This document shows positions 15,768 to 24,726 of a DNA stretch of 41,541 nucleotides, piece by piece (within the stretch, counting starts at the first letter, position 1; the number at the start of each line of letters is the position of its first letter). A model generated the notes under the pieces. The model had not been told where the DNA came from. It did no database searches and saw nothing but the letters and a program-made list of their open reading frames with translations. This stretch comes from Eshraghiella sp050874365 (GTDB lineage Bacteria > Bacillota > Clostridia > Lachnospirales > Lachnospiraceae): positions 1-41,541 of the forward strand of contig JBNMKN010000001.1 in assembly GCA_050874365.1 (NCBI GenBank). The letters are read 5' to 3'. Both the position numbers and the translations under genes were made by a program.

Positions 15768-16631
15768 TCATTCTGAAAGATAATACAGGTAAACATCCTC
15801 AAGAGAGATGTGGCGGCTCACAAATTCCCCTTCATCGGGAAGCTCGTCGCCGATGACACGTATATATGTAATATCATCTCTTTTAAATATATTGCCTATC
15901 TTATATTTTTTCTGCATTTCTGTAAGATTGCTCTCCGGACAGGGCAGTTCTTTTACTTTACCTTTCAGACTGTCTGTAAGCATCAGTGGAGTATCAAATC
16001 CCACAAGATGTCCGCCTTTCATCATGACAATTTTATCTGAAATGGATTCAATATCACTTACAATGTGGGTTGCAAGCAGAATAATGCGGTCCCTTGATAA
16101 AGACGAGATAAAATTACGGATTCTGATTCGCTCTTTTGGATCCAACCCTGCGGTGGGTTCGTCAAGAATCAGTACCTTGGGATTCCCAAGCAAAGCCTGT
16201 GCAAGTAATGCACGCTGTTTCATTCCGCCTGAGAATTCCCCCAGTCTTTTATGGCGTACTTCATAGAGATTGGTCGCCTGCAACATCTGTTCAATTTCAG
16301 GTCCGGCGATTTTCTTTGGTATAACCTTAATTTCCGCCATATAATACAGAAAAGTCTGTGCGGTCATATTTTCATAAATTCCCTGCTGCTGTGGCATGTA
16401 GCCAAGAACTTTTCTAAAATCTTTTCCTAATTTTAATATGTCTGTGCCATTGTACAAAATCTCGCCACCGGTACGTTTTACATTATCTGTTATTAAATTC
16501 ATCAGCGTTGATTTTCCCGCACCGTTGGCACCAAGTACACCGTAAATACCTTCGTGAAGTGTTATTGAATAATCGTCAAGGGCAATTTTTTTTCCATAAA
16601 CTTTCCGCAGATTTTTAATTTCAAGCTGCAT
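15768..16631 (-). CDS. ABC transporter ATP-binding protein
   Basis: 287 residues. Walker A GANGAGKS at about 34-41, Q-loop MPQQQGIYENMTA, signature FSGGMKQR, Walker B VLILDEPTAGLDP and switch His in LATHIVSDIES. The C-terminal extension of about 75 residues, after the core ATPase, is common in antibiotic-resistance exporters of this type. It energises the tandem permease. Its start overlaps neither neighbour, but gaps are only 9 bp on each side, so the three genes form one transcript. Confidence 0.92.
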   Translation of the reverse strand: MQLEIKNLRKVYGKKIALDDYSITLHEGIYGVLGANGAGKSTLMNLITDNVKRTGGEILYNGTDILKLGKDFRKVLGYMPQQQGIYENMTAQTFLYYMAEIKVIPKKIAGPEIEQMLQATNLYEVRHKRLGEFSGGMKQRALLAQALLGNPKVLILDEPTAGLDPKERIRIRNFISSLSRDRIILLATHIVSDIESISDKIVMMKGGHLVGFDTPLMLTDSLKGKVKELPCPESNLTEMQKKYKIGNIFKRDDITYIRVIGDELPDEGEFVSRHISLEDVYLYYLSE

Positions 16632-16640
16632 ATTTTCTCC

Positions 16641-17960
16641 TTATTGACCGTCGTTATTGTTTTTTACTACATAATCCGTGAGGTTGAATTCAAGCTTTTT
16701 AAATGTATTGCCGTTTATATCGGCAAGCGGAATATAAAAAACATCTTCAATGCCATATTCGTAGCCCTGGCTATTAGTCAGCATAGAATCACCGATTACA
16801 AACAGATTTCCGTTTGATGTGCAAAGTACATTTATTTCATTGTAGCCGTCACCGCTTGTTAAAATATCGTCATAAGTTACCGTACCGATGTAGTTACCGG
16901 ACAGGTCATAAATGCAGATTTGATTTTTGCCGCTACCCACAACAGGATTACTGCAGTTAATGTACATATAATTATCATCAAAGGATGCAATTCCTTTATG
17001 TGAGCTGTCAGTTATCTTTTTAATACATTCATTTTTCATTGCAGTAAAATCATATTTATACATACCGTTGCCTGACAGGAAAAAATACAGACAATTATCC
17101 TTGACATACCAGCCGTTGGCACCAACGCCTTCCGACGCCCATGAACCCACTTCCGAAACAGAAGGAACCGTCCATACCAAATCTTTTTTACTGCTGTTGT
17201 TGTCATAAGAATATAATTTATCGGAGCCGTCAACGGTAACCATATAATATAGTTTGCCGTTATCAGCCCACATTTTATCAAATTCAACATTGCCAAGGCT
17301 GTCAATCTGGACTGCACCGTCAAAATCAGTTCCCACAGGGGCGGCGTAAAGCTTAATATTTTCTGTTGCGGTGGCAGCCTGCGATAACTCGTTAATCTTT
17401 ATGTAAACCATACCGTTATCAATTATGTATTTAGGAGTGAAAAAACTACTGCCAGAAGCATTATAAATGCTCTGGACTTTTTTACGGTCTGTTCCGTCGG
17501 TATTCATTTTGTAGAGATAATACACGCCCTTGCTGTCATCAAAAACATCATAATATATATTTCTGTTGTAATAGGTTAAAGAGGTTGCTCCGTCAAGGTA
17601 GGCATTGCAATCACTTGTGTTATGTTTACACTCAGGCTTGTTGCACAGAATAGTTGTATTCATGTTTGATTTTTCCGTATAGCAGATATAATTGCTTAAA
17701 AGAAAATAATAGCCTTCATCAGTCTCGCAGGATATGTATTTACCATAGTTTCCGTTATTCATATTTTTCTGGAAACCTGTTCCGGATATGTCGGTATCAG
17801 CCGTCTGTGTGGTGTCCGGTAATGAGGTGTCATCAACACTCTTGGAATTATCTGCACAGCCTGTAAAAACGGACAACGATAGGATGGTTAAAACGGCCAA
17901 TATTCCAGATGATATTTTCTTAACGTTTACAGTTTTTTTGCTTCTTTTTGTTAAATTCAT
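16641..17960 (-). CDS. Lipoprotein with beta-propeller-like repeats (DUF5050-like)
   Basis: 439 residues from the ATG at 17960, which has GGAGG 8 bases upstream; an ATG 15 bases earlier contains that ribosome site and is unlikely. The signal peptide ends in a lipobox (LSLSVFTGC). The mature part repeats short strand motifs such as YYLYKMNTDGTDRKKV, KLYYMVTVDGSDKLYSYD and YMYINCSNPVVG, the pattern of DUF5050/TolB-like propellers. A CNKPECKHNTSDC cysteine cluster lies near the start. It is the first gene of the ABC operon and may present substrate or act as an extracellular sensor. Confidence 0.8.
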   Translation of the reverse strand: MNLTKRSKKTVNVKKISSGILAVLTILSLSVFTGCADNSKSVDDTSLPDTTQTADTDISGTGFQKNMNNGNYGKYISCETDEGYYFLLSNYICYTEKSNMNTTILCNKPECKHNTSDCNAYLDGATSLTYYNRNIYYDVFDDSKGVYYLYKMNTDGTDRKKVQSIYNASGSSFFTPKYIIDNGMVYIKINELSQAATATENIKLYAAPVGTDFDGAVQIDSLGNVEFDKMWADNGKLYYMVTVDGSDKLYSYDNNSSKKDLVWTVPSVSEVGSWASEGVGANGWYVKDNCLYFFLSGNGMYKYDFTAMKNECIKKITDSSHKGIASFDDNYMYINCSNPVVGSGKNQICIYDLSGNYIGTVTYDDILTSGDGYNEINVLCTSNGNLFVIGDSMLTNSQGYEYGIEDVFYIPLADINGNTFKKLEFNLTDYVVKNNNDGQ

Positions 17961-18003
17961 TTGTAATTCCTCCATAAGTATGTTTAATTACCGTGGTTAC
18001 TCT

Positions 18004-18062
18004 AGCATAAAGTGCCGGATTAAAACCCGACTTGTAAAAAATTACCTATATATTTGTAAAAA
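18004..18062. promoter_or_regulatory. Candidate LytTR operator (direct repeat, 22-bp spacing) in the divergent control region
   Basis: TTGTAAAAA occurs at 18032-18040 and 18054-18062, 22 bp apart start to start, two helical turns as LytTR dimers prefer. On the minus strand the nearer repeat touches the expected -35 zone of a -10 TATGCT (18009-18004) reading towards the lipoprotein-ABC operon. Confidence 0.55.
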
Positions 18063-18136
18063 TTTAAAGCAGGGTGCTGTTTTTGTTCCATTTTAGCTTT
18101 AGATATGTTAAAACAATTATTAAAGAAGGTGAGTCC

Positions 18137-18859
18137 GTGAATTTTAAAATTGCCGTATGCGATGATGAGCAGGTTATATGCCTGTATCTTTATAATAAAT
18201 TGGAAAATCTAATGGAACAAAAATCAGTCAGATTTGAGATTGACTGCTTTACTTCAGGCGAAGAGCTTTGTAAGGAAATAAAATGTACCGATTATGATTT
18301 GATTTTTCTTGATATTGAACTGCCCGAAATGAATGGCGTTGCGGTTGGTCAATATATCAGGGAAACGCTTAAAAATGAAACTACACAGATTGCATATATA
18401 TCTTCAAAGCAGGAATATGCTATGGAGTTGTTTGAAATGCGCCCTATAAACTTTCTTGTTAAGCCTTTGTCAGATGAAAAAATAGAGAATGTAATAGACA
18501 AATTCCTTCAGCTTAACAGGATTGATACGGAAATTTTTAATTTTAAAATCGGACGGGATTATTACAAAATACCGTTTTCGGAGATTTTATATTTTTATAG
18601 CAATGGAAGAAAAATTAATATTGTTACATTGAAGAAAAGCTATGAATTTTACGGTTCTTTGGATGATGTTTACAGTGAAGTCAAAAATAAAAAGTTTTTA
18701 TTTGTACATAAATCATTTCTTGTCAATTTTAAATATATCCGCAAGTATGAATATGAGCAGCTTACTATGTCGGATGATATGATTATTCCTGTCAGCCAGT
18801 CACGCAGAAAATCCGTACGTTCAGAATTTTTTGAATTTGAAGGGAGCGATTTGACTTGA
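18137..18859 (+). CDS. LytTR-family response regulator (AgrA/ComE type)
   Basis: 240 residues from the GTG at 18137 (AGAAGG upstream). The receiver domain has the acidic pair (CDDEQ), the phospho-acceptor D59 in LIFLDIELPEMNG and the conserved K in NFLVKPL. The C-terminal LytTR DNA-binding domain runs from about 135 to 235 (EILYFYSNGRKINIVT, FLFVHKSFLVNFKYI). It is coupled to the kinase gene by a 4-bp overlap. The likely target is the divergent lipoprotein-ABC operon. Confidence 0.93.
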   Translation: MNFKIAVCDDEQVICLYLYNKLENLMEQKSVRFEIDCFTSGEELCKEIKCTDYDLIFLDIELPEMNGVAVGQYIRETLKNETTQIAYISSKQEYAMELFEMRPINFLVKPLSDEKIENVIDKFLQLNRIDTEIFNFKIGRDYYKIPFSEILYFYSNGRKINIVTLKKSYEFYGSLDDVYSEVKNKKFLFVHKSFLVNFKYIRKYEYEQLTMSDDMIIPVSQSRRKSVRSEFFEFEGSDLT

Positions 18860-20133
18860 CATCGGTTTTGGACACTATTGTATATTTGTTTATAAATGCT
18901 TTTGACACTTACCTGATGTATTTGTTTATGAGATTATTTTTTAAGAATGATTTTATAAGCAAAAAAGCAGCAGTTTTTGTGTATGCCCTGTATTATGTGG
19001 TATCAATGCTAGTCTATATTTTATTTTCATCGGTTTTTCTGAATATGATAAGCTCGATAACGGTAACTTTCATTGTAACCTTGTGCTACAGGTCAAAATT
19101 TTCTAAAAAAATAATTGTGACATTACTTAACTATGCTACCATGAATGTCTGTGAGGCTGTAGTTGCCGCCGCTATAGGTTTAGGCGGGGCAGATGTTTTT
19201 GAAAGCTCTACATTCGGTGACAGTTTTTGCCTTATTGCAGTTGCTCTTTTGGGCTTTCTCGTTATTAAAATCATTGGCAGATTTCAAAATTTACACAGCA
19301 ATGCGCCTATACCAAGACCGTTTTCTGTAATTGCGATTCTCGTTCCGTGTGTTTCTGTACTTTTTGAAATTCTGCTGTTCATGCAGAAAAATATAAGTGA
19401 TTTGGTATACACACTTTCTTTGATTTGTGTTGTATCCCTTGATTTTCTTGTAATATATCTTTATGATTCGCTTTCAAAGTTATTCAATGAAAAGATAGGG
19501 GCGGAAATAGCAAAACAGGAAACAAAATATTATCAGAAGCAGGCGGAGCTTATAGAGAAGAATTCGCAGGAAATCAAACAGCTTCGTCATGATATGAAAA
19601 ATTATACGATAGCATTAAGCGAACTTATTAAAAACAGCGAAAATGAAAAAGCATTGGAATATATAGCCTCGGTTTCAGGGGCGTTGGAGCCTGCAAAGGT
19701 CTACTGCAATACAGGAATTATATCCGTGGACAGTATTGTGAATTACAAGTTTACAAGAGCAGAAGAAATGGGAATTTCTGTGGATTCTGAAATTATGATA
19801 CCCTATGATTTGAATTTAAAGTCCAATGATTTGGTTGCCATACTCGGAAACCTTCTTGACAATGCGATTGAAGCAGCCTCAAAGGCAGAGAAAAAATATA
19901 TAAAATTTCGAGTGTCATATGACAGGGGAACGGTTTTAATAGTCCTTTCAAACAGCTACAACGGTGAGTTGAAGTTTGAGGGCAGAACCTACAAAACCAC
20001 AAAGAAGGACGATACGGCAATTCACGGTATCGGATTAAAAAGCATCGAAGCCGTTGTAGAAAAGTACAACGGGGAAATAAAAGTGACTCATACCGATACG
20101 GAGTTTTTGGTGAAAATATTGATGTTTAATTAG
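18856..20133 (+). CDS. AgrC-like sensor histidine kinase (GHKL)
   Basis: 425 residues from a TTG start overlapping the regulator stop. Six hydrophobic spans (1-205) are followed by a coiled linker, the phospho-acceptor motif KQLRHDMKN (H245), the N-box LGNLLDNAIEAA and a G-box IHGIGLKS, then a GHKL ATPase domain. This is the layout of AgrC/ComD kinases that sense peptides at the membrane. No agrD-like or bacteriocin peptide gene was found beside it, so the signal may be external, such as an antimicrobial peptide exported by the ABC system. Confidence 0.92.
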   Translation: MTSVLDTIVYLFINAFDTYLMYLFMRLFFKNDFISKKAAVFVYALYYVVSMLVYILFSSVFLNMISSITVTFIVTLCYRSKFSKKIIVTLLNYATMNVCEAVVAAAIGLGGADVFESSTFGDSFCLIAVALLGFLVIKIIGRFQNLHSNAPIPRPFSVIAILVPCVSVLFEILLFMQKNISDLVYTLSLICVVSLDFLVIYLYDSLSKLFNEKIGAEIAKQETKYYQKQAELIEKNSQEIKQLRHDMKNYTIALSELIKNSENEKALEYIASVSGALEPAKVYCNTGIISVDSIVNYKFTRAEEMGISVDSEIMIPYDLNLKSNDLVAILGNLLDNAIEAASKAEKKYIKFRVSYDRGTVLIVLSNSYNGELKFEGRTYKTTKKDDTAIHGIGLKSIEAVVEKYNGEIKVTHTDTEFLVKILMFN

Positions 20134-20198
20134 GGTGGATGGACATATATAAAGAAATATCAGACCACACTTTTTAATATTTTTATGAATAAGATAAG

Positions 20199-20247
20199 TT
20201 GACAGGGAAACAATAATAACATATAATAAAAGTACGAAAAAACGTAC
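20199..20247 (+). promoter_or_regulatory. Promoter and palindromic operator of the YefM-YoeB module
   Basis: TTGACA (20199-20204), 17-base spacer, TATAAT (20222-20227). Just downstream is GTACG-N6-CGTAC (20232-20247), a palindrome of the kind bound by YefM-type antitoxins. Confidence 0.8.
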
Positions 20248-20275
20248 GATTTTAAAAGGAAGTGGGGTGCCAAAT

Positions 20276-20530
20276 ATGTTAGCAGTAAAGAGCATGGATG
20301 TAAGAGATAATTTTAAAACATTATGTGATAAGGTTTTCAAGGGAGAGACACTGATTGTTTCAAGACCAAAGAATGAAAACATAGTGATGATATCCGAGGT
20401 GGAATACAATGAGATTATGAAAGCTAAAAGAAATGCTGAATATCTCGCTATGTTAGATAAGTCCATGGCTGAAGCAAAAGCCGGCGGTTTTATTACAAAA
20501 ACGATAGATGAGTTAGGAACGTATGAATAA
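20276..20530 (+). CDS. yefM: YefM/Phd-family antitoxin
   Basis: 84 residues from the ATG at 20276; a GTG three codons upstream lies within the ribosome-site region. The start AVKSMDVRDNFKTLCDKVFK and the segment TLIVSRPKNENIVMISEVEY are classic for YefM. The C-terminal acidic helix would block the toxin. It is autoregulatory in the family, which fits the palindrome at 20232. The stop and the toxin start share one base. Confidence 0.92.
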   Translation: MLAVKSMDVRDNFKTLCDKVFKGETLIVSRPKNENIVMISEVEYNEIMKAKRNAEYLAMLDKSMAEAKAGGFITKTIDELGTYE

Positions 20531-20790
20531 TGAATATAGTATTTACTCCAACTGCATGGCAACAGTATACGGACTGGCAGAATGAAGATAAAAAGATTGT
20601 AAAGCGAATTAATGACCTGATAAAGAGTATAGACCGTGATGGGTTACTAGAGGGAATTGGAAAGCCTGAACCGCTAAAACATAGAAAAGTATGTAGCAGA
20701 CGGATAACAGAAGAACACAGACTTACATATAATTTCGACAGTAATCAAAATCTCATAATATACTCCTGTAAATTTCATTATGAAGATTAG
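20530..20790 (+). CDS. yoeB: YoeB-family mRNA interferase toxin
   Basis: 86 residues. GIGKPEPLKH with E47, SRRITEEHRLTYNF with R58 and R64, and the C-terminal H83-Y84 pair (KFHYED) match the RelE-fold catalytic residues of YoeB. The segment between PLK and SRRI is two residues shorter than the usual form, but no key residue is lost. It cleaves mRNA at the ribosome and is neutralised by the preceding YefM. Confidence 0.92.
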   Translation: MNIVFTPTAWQQYTDWQNEDKKIVKRINDLIKSIDRDGLLEGIGKPEPLKHRKVCSRRITEEHRLTYNFDSNQNLIIYSCKFHYED

Positions 20791-20925
20791 TATATTCAGT
20801 ATAATTATTTTTTTCACAAGTCCCATTTTATAACCAAGTGCATCAATTATTTTGACAAATAGAACTAATGATGGACTATGGTTTTTCTTTTCAAATCGTT
20901 AGATGAATGCGGGAATATAACCCCT

Positions 20926-22164
20926 TTAGCCACGCTTCACCTCTTTCACATGCCCAACCGGCGAAAAATCCTTTATCTTCCTGTTTCCAAATAATTCCGC
21001 GTACTCCAGTTCTTTTAAATTATGTAAAAAAGAAATGTCCTCAAGATTGGTGGCTTTGTTCATGACGATACTCCTTAAATGCACCAGTTTTCCAATCGGA
21101 GAATAGTCCTTGATTTTGGTTATGTTGTTCATTCGCAATTCTTCAAGGCTTGTGAGATATTCAAAGACAGAAATGTCGGTTATGTTTTTACAATAGTCCA
21201 TATTCAGTTTTTTTAGATGGACAAGATTCTGCAGAAAAGATAAATCTATCTTTGCTTTGTTATCCGAAATATTCAATTCTTCCAAACTGCCAAGCTGTAC
21301 TATTTTGGAAAAATCCGTTTTACTGCCCATAAATGATACGTCTAAGAATTGTATATTCTGCAAATGCTCAAATACATTAAAATTCTTGATTTTGTCGTTA
21401 CCGAATAGATTAAGTCTTTCCAGATTTACAAGATTAGCAAGTGCAGACACATCCTCTATACCGCATGTTCCGAGAATTAATTCCTTCAAATTCTTTAATT
21501 CCGAAAGATATGATATATCAGTAATTTTTCGGCAACTCAGACATAAACTCTCCAATTCAGGCAGATTGATAACTTCTGAAATATCAAATGGGTCATCATT
21601 ATCCTGAGTTCTTCTGAGATTAAGAACTTTCAGTCTGTTCAGTTTTTTTACAAAATTGAGACAGGATACGTTCGCACCAAGAATTTTCAGTTCTGTTAAT
21701 TGCATCAATTCTGAGATTGATGCAGCATTAACCGCCCAATCAAATTGACAGTCTAATTTTTGAAGATTTTTAACTTTATCTAAACCGCCTAAATCGACGC
21801 CTGCTATGTATTCTTCGATTTTAAGCACCAGTTTTTCCTCATCATTAATTATTATGGTAACCTCAAACCAGTCGGTATCGGCACAGTAAATGCTTTTGAT
21901 TTCTTCAATAGCTGTGTGGCTGTTTTCTGAAATAAGTTTCATAAGATTAACCAGAGAGCCGCTTTTTACAAGTTCATTCTCTGAATTAAATATGATAACA
22001 TCACCCTCGCAGATTTCTTTGCTTTTAAGCTCCGATTCAGGTACAGAAATTTTCTTTTGCTCCCTTTGGATGTCAAGAGTCTCGATATATAAATCCAATG
22101 TCTCTGAAACAGTTTCATTGTCGGGATTCTGATTGCGAATATATTTTACTAAATATTTTTCCAT
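20926..22164 (-). CDS. Cytoplasmic leucine-rich-repeat protein
   Basis: 412 residues with AAAGGAG before the ATG. After an N-terminal domain of about 125 residues that I do not recognise, about eleven internalin-like repeats follow (for example LKNLKELILGTCGIEDVSAL, LVNLERLNLFGNDKIKNF). There is no signal peptide or anchor, so it is probably intracellular and used for protein binding. It ends without a cap domain (HVKEVKRG). It is monocistronic, between YoeB and a small membrane protein. Confidence 0.8.
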   Translation of the reverse strand: MEKYLVKYIRNQNPDNETVSETLDLYIETLDIQREQKKISVPESELKSKEICEGDVIIFNSENELVKSGSLVNLMKLISENSHTAIEEIKSIYCADTDWFEVTIIINDEEKLVLKIEEYIAGVDLGGLDKVKNLQKLDCQFDWAVNAASISELMQLTELKILGANVSCLNFVKKLNRLKVLNLRRTQDNDDPFDISEVINLPELESLCLSCRKITDISYLSELKNLKELILGTCGIEDVSALANLVNLERLNLFGNDKIKNFNVFEHLQNIQFLDVSFMGSKTDFSKIVQLGSLEELNISDNKAKIDLSFLQNLVHLKKLNMDYCKNITDISVFEYLTSLEELRMNNITKIKDYSPIGKLVHLRSIVMNKATNLEDISFLHNLKELEYAELFGNRKIKDFSPVGHVKEVKRG

Positions 22165-22288
22165 TCTGTTGTTACTCCTTTATTAGAATATTAATTGCTC
22201 CTGTATTGTGATAAATCAAAATTTGGTATAGAGAAATAATCCGAGTAAAAGTACGGTAATTATTTCTGCACATATTAATAGAAATTTT

Positions 22289-22651
22289 TTAATTCCTGCC
22301 ACCGCTTTCAGATGTTTTACCGTTGTCTATCAGGTAAAATATTGTGAAACATATTCCGCCGCCGATAATATTTGCCAGTATTATAAGAAGTGCTTTAAAT
22401 TTACCGGTATTAAGTCCGCCCTCTGGATTTTCAAGTCCGAAATAACTAAGTACAAGATGTTTTTCGTATCTGGCGATTCCGTCCAGTATTTCGATGAATT
22501 TATTGCCTTTCTTCTCTTCTGAAGCAACGTAATTCCAGTAGAAATTCTCATCAAAGCTCTCAAGGCTCTCTTTTTTCTCACATATAATCTTGCTGAGATT
22601 TAAGGCACCTGCCAGCTCACTCATGCGGTTTTCAAGTTCTTTAATAGTCAT
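22289..22651 (-). CDS. Small membrane protein, unknown
   Basis: 120 residues from the ATG at 22651 (GAGGTAG upstream). An upstream in-frame start at 22735 would overlap the promoter and is less likely. A charged helical N-terminal part (MTIKELENRMSELAGALNLS) is followed by one membrane span near 86-108 (LLIILANIIGGGICFTIFYL). No family recognised. It is divergent from the MerR-methyltransferase gene, and its own promoter has an unusual 19-base spacer. Confidence 0.6.
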   Translation of the reverse strand: MTIKELENRMSELAGALNLSKIICEKKESLESFDENFYWNYVASEEKKGNKFIEILDGIARYEKHLVLSYFGLENPEGGLNTGKFKALLIILANIIGGGICFTIFYLIDNGKTSESGGRN

Positions 22652-22692
22652 ATCTACCTCGTATCCGGCAGTCAATCTGCCTGTCTGTAACA

Positions 22693-22723
22693 ATAATAAG
22701 GTATAAACAAGGTTTACAGTCAA
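22693..22723 (-). promoter_or_regulatory. Promoter with 19-base spacer for the small membrane protein
   Basis: Minus strand TTGACT (22723-22718), 19 bases, TATTAT (22698-22693). The spacer holds the imperfect dyad GTAAAC-CTT-GTTTATAC. A 19-base spacer is the mark of MerR-activated promoters. Confidence 0.5.
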
Positions 22724-22754
22724 GTATTTTTGCAATAATTTTTGAAAAATCCCC

Positions 22755-22785
22755 TTGACCCTGACCTAAGGGCAGAGTTTATTAT
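22755..22785 (+). promoter_or_regulatory. MerR-type promoter of the MerR-methyltransferase gene
   Basis: TTGACC (22755-22760), 19-base spacer, TATTAT (22780-22785). The spacer is centred on the dyad CCCT-GACCT-AAGGG, so autoregulation by the MerR domain is expected. Confidence 0.7.
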
Positions 22786-22835
22786 CTATTACAGGGTAGT
22801 TGCAACTCCTAAATATAATTTAAGGAGAATTTAAA

Positions 22836-24053
22836 GTGGATAAAAATTATTTTTACACAACGGGCGAACTGGCGGACATGGCAGGAATCAGCTATAAAAG
22901 CATAAGGGTTTATATTGAAAAGGGACTTCTTGTACCGGATAAGATAACGGAAGCAGGATACAAATTATTTTCACCTTTAAGCGTAGAAAGGCTACAGAAA
23001 ATTTTGATGTTTAAGTATCTCGATTTTTCCCTTGAAGAGATTGGCAGTATGTTAGAAAAAGAGAATTTTCAGGAATCGCTCAGCAGGCAGAAAGAATATA
23101 TCGAACTGAAACTGACTCACCTTAACCAGATAAAAAACGCAGTTGAGGATATGCAGGCTTTATCGGGAGAAAACAGTTGGGACAAAATGCTTGAAATAAT
23201 GAAGCTGACGTCACAGAAAGAGGAAGTAATCAAGCAGTATATCAAGAGTGATAATCTTGAAAAAAGAATTAATATCCATGAATACAGCACATCGGATATA
23301 AACTGGTACGAGTATCTTCTTGGCAGATGCGATATAAAGGAGAACATGGATATTCTTGATATCGGCTGTGGCAACGGTACGCTCTGGTATAGGGGCAAAA
23401 ATATTTTACCCGGTAATATCAATATTTATATGGTAGATAATTCAAAAGCAATGTTAGATGCAGCTAAAAAATTACATTCAAAGGAGGCGGATTACTATAA
23501 CAGTAAAAAAATCGGATTTCATTATATTATCGGGAACGCTTCTGACATCAGCCGGTTATCGGAATTGGATTCAAAGAAATTTCAGCGGATAATGGCAAAT
23601 CATATGCTTTATCACATCGGGGAGACTGAAAGAAAAATATTGTTTACTGCTGCAGATGCTATGCTGACGGATGACGGAAAATTTATTGCATCCACGATAG
23701 GAAATAACCATATGAAAGAAATTTTTGAACTGGCAGGTGAGTATAATAAAAATATCAAAGCTCCCGGTTGGTTCTCAAGGGGATTTAATCTGGAAAATGG
23801 AAAAGAACAACTGGAAAAATATTTTACAGATGTCAAAATGTTTGTTCACGATAATAATTTAATGGTTCCTGATTCGGAAGCGATTTATGATTATCTTTGC
23901 TCACTTCCTGAAATAGAGAAAGCCGTTAAAAGGGATAAAGAAGCTGTTATGAAGTTTCTGAAAAGTAAAGTATCGGAAAGCAACCCCTTTTTTATCAGAA
24001 AAAATACAGGATTATTTACGGCAGGCAAGAAAAAATATAGTGAACGGAATTAA
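22836..24053 (+). CDS. MerR regulator fused to a SAM-dependent methyltransferase
   Basis: 405 residues from a GTG start (AAGGAG upstream). Residues 1-70 form a MerR winged helix (YTTGELADMAGISYKSIRVY), 75-125 a coiled dimerisation helix, and about 150-330 a class I methyltransferase with motif I MDILDIGCGNGTLW and the acidic VDNSKAML. The fusion suggests that the effector-binding domain of MerR is replaced by an enzyme; the substrate is unknown. Its promoter is of MerR type and probably autoregulated. Confidence 0.88.
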   Translation: MDKNYFYTTGELADMAGISYKSIRVYIEKGLLVPDKITEAGYKLFSPLSVERLQKILMFKYLDFSLEEIGSMLEKENFQESLSRQKEYIELKLTHLNQIKNAVEDMQALSGENSWDKMLEIMKLTSQKEEVIKQYIKSDNLEKRINIHEYSTSDINWYEYLLGRCDIKENMDILDIGCGNGTLWYRGKNILPGNINIYMVDNSKAMLDAAKKLHSKEADYYNSKKIGFHYIIGNASDISRLSELDSKKFQRIMANHMLYHIGETERKILFTAADAMLTDDGKFIASTIGNNHMKEIFELAGEYNKNIKAPGWFSRGFNLENGKEQLEKYFTDVKMFVHDNNLMVPDSEAIYDYLCSLPEIEKAVKRDKEAVMKFLKSKVSESNPFFIRKNTGLFTAGKKKYSERN

Positions 24054-24056
24054 AGA

Positions 24057-24085
24057 TTGACACACGTGTTTACACGTATTATAAT
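24057..24085 (+). promoter_or_regulatory. Promoter and operator of the HicAB module
   Basis: TTGACA (24057-24062), 17-base spacer, TATAAT (24080-24085). The spacer contains the palindrome ACGTGT-TT-ACACGT (24064-24077), placed to block RNA polymerase when HicB binds. Confidence 0.82.
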
Positions 24086-24116
24086 TAAAATACGGTAAGG
24101 AAAGGAGATAAAACAA

Positions 24117-24305
24117 ATGCCAATGACCCCTAGAGAAATGATTAAACTTCTTAAACAAAATGGCTTTAGGGAAGTTAGTCAGAATGGCTCACATATTAAA
24201 ATGGTCAATGAATATACTAATAAGCAGACCATAGTTCCTTATCATGGAAAATCATTAAAAAAGGGATTGGAGCAAGCAATACTTAAACAGGCAGGAATCA
24301 AATAA
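24117..24305 (+). CDS. hicA: HicA-family mRNA interferase toxin
   Basis: 62 residues, the normal HicA size. The double-stranded-RNA-binding-like fold carries the catalytic His26 in NGSHIKM and the VPYHGKSLKKG segment. AAGGAG precedes the start. The toxin gene comes first, as is usual for hicAB, and the antitoxin follows 25 bp downstream. Confidence 0.92.
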   Translation: MPMTPREMIKLLKQNGFREVSQNGSHIKMVNEYTNKQTIVPYHGKSLKKGLEQAILKQAGIK

Positions 24306-24330
24306 CACTGCCATTTATGGAGGTATATAT

Positions 24331-24726
24331 ATGAACAGACTATTTTATCCGGCGTTATTTCATAAAGCAGAAGAAGGTGGTTTCTGGATTTCGTTTCCTG
24401 ATATTCCTGAATGTTTAACTGAGGGAGATAATATGGAAGATGCCTATAATATGGCAATAGACGCTCTAGGTCTATGCCTCGAAGATATGGAAAAAAATAA
24501 TATTCCTTTTCCTGAACCATCGCCTGTTGATAAAATTACAGTTGATAAAGATGCAGTCCTAGTTGTTATCGAATTTGATATGTTAGCTTATAAAAAACGT
24601 ACAAATTCCAAAGCAGTGAAGAAAACACTTACTATTCCCGCATGGCTTAATGACAGGGCTATTCAACTCAATATTAATTTTTCACAGGTCCTTCAGGAAG
24701 CATTAACGGAAAAGATTAGCAGGTAG
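24331..24726 (+). CDS. hicB: HicB-family antitoxin
   Basis: 131 residues; GGAGG upstream. The N-terminal partly degraded RNase H fold has FYPALFHKAEEGGFWISF and PDIPECLTEGDNMEDAY. The C-terminus has a ribbon-helix-helix (KKTLTIPAWLNDRAIQLNIN, FSQVLQEAL) for binding the operator at 24064. It neutralises HicA. A strong terminator overlaps its last codons. Confidence 0.92.
   Translation: MNRLFYPALFHKAEEGGFWISFPDIPECLTEGDNMEDAYNMAIDALGLCLEDMEKNNIPFPEPSPVDKITVDKDAVLVVIEFDMLAYKKRTNSKAVKKTLTIPAWLNDRAIQLNINFSQVLQEALTEKISR

Noticed and set aside
17960..18137. A hidden AgrD-like or bacteriocin peptide gene beside the AgrC/LytTR system.
   Set aside because: No short frame with ribosome site and double-Gly or cyclic-peptide features was found in the gap or after the kinase.
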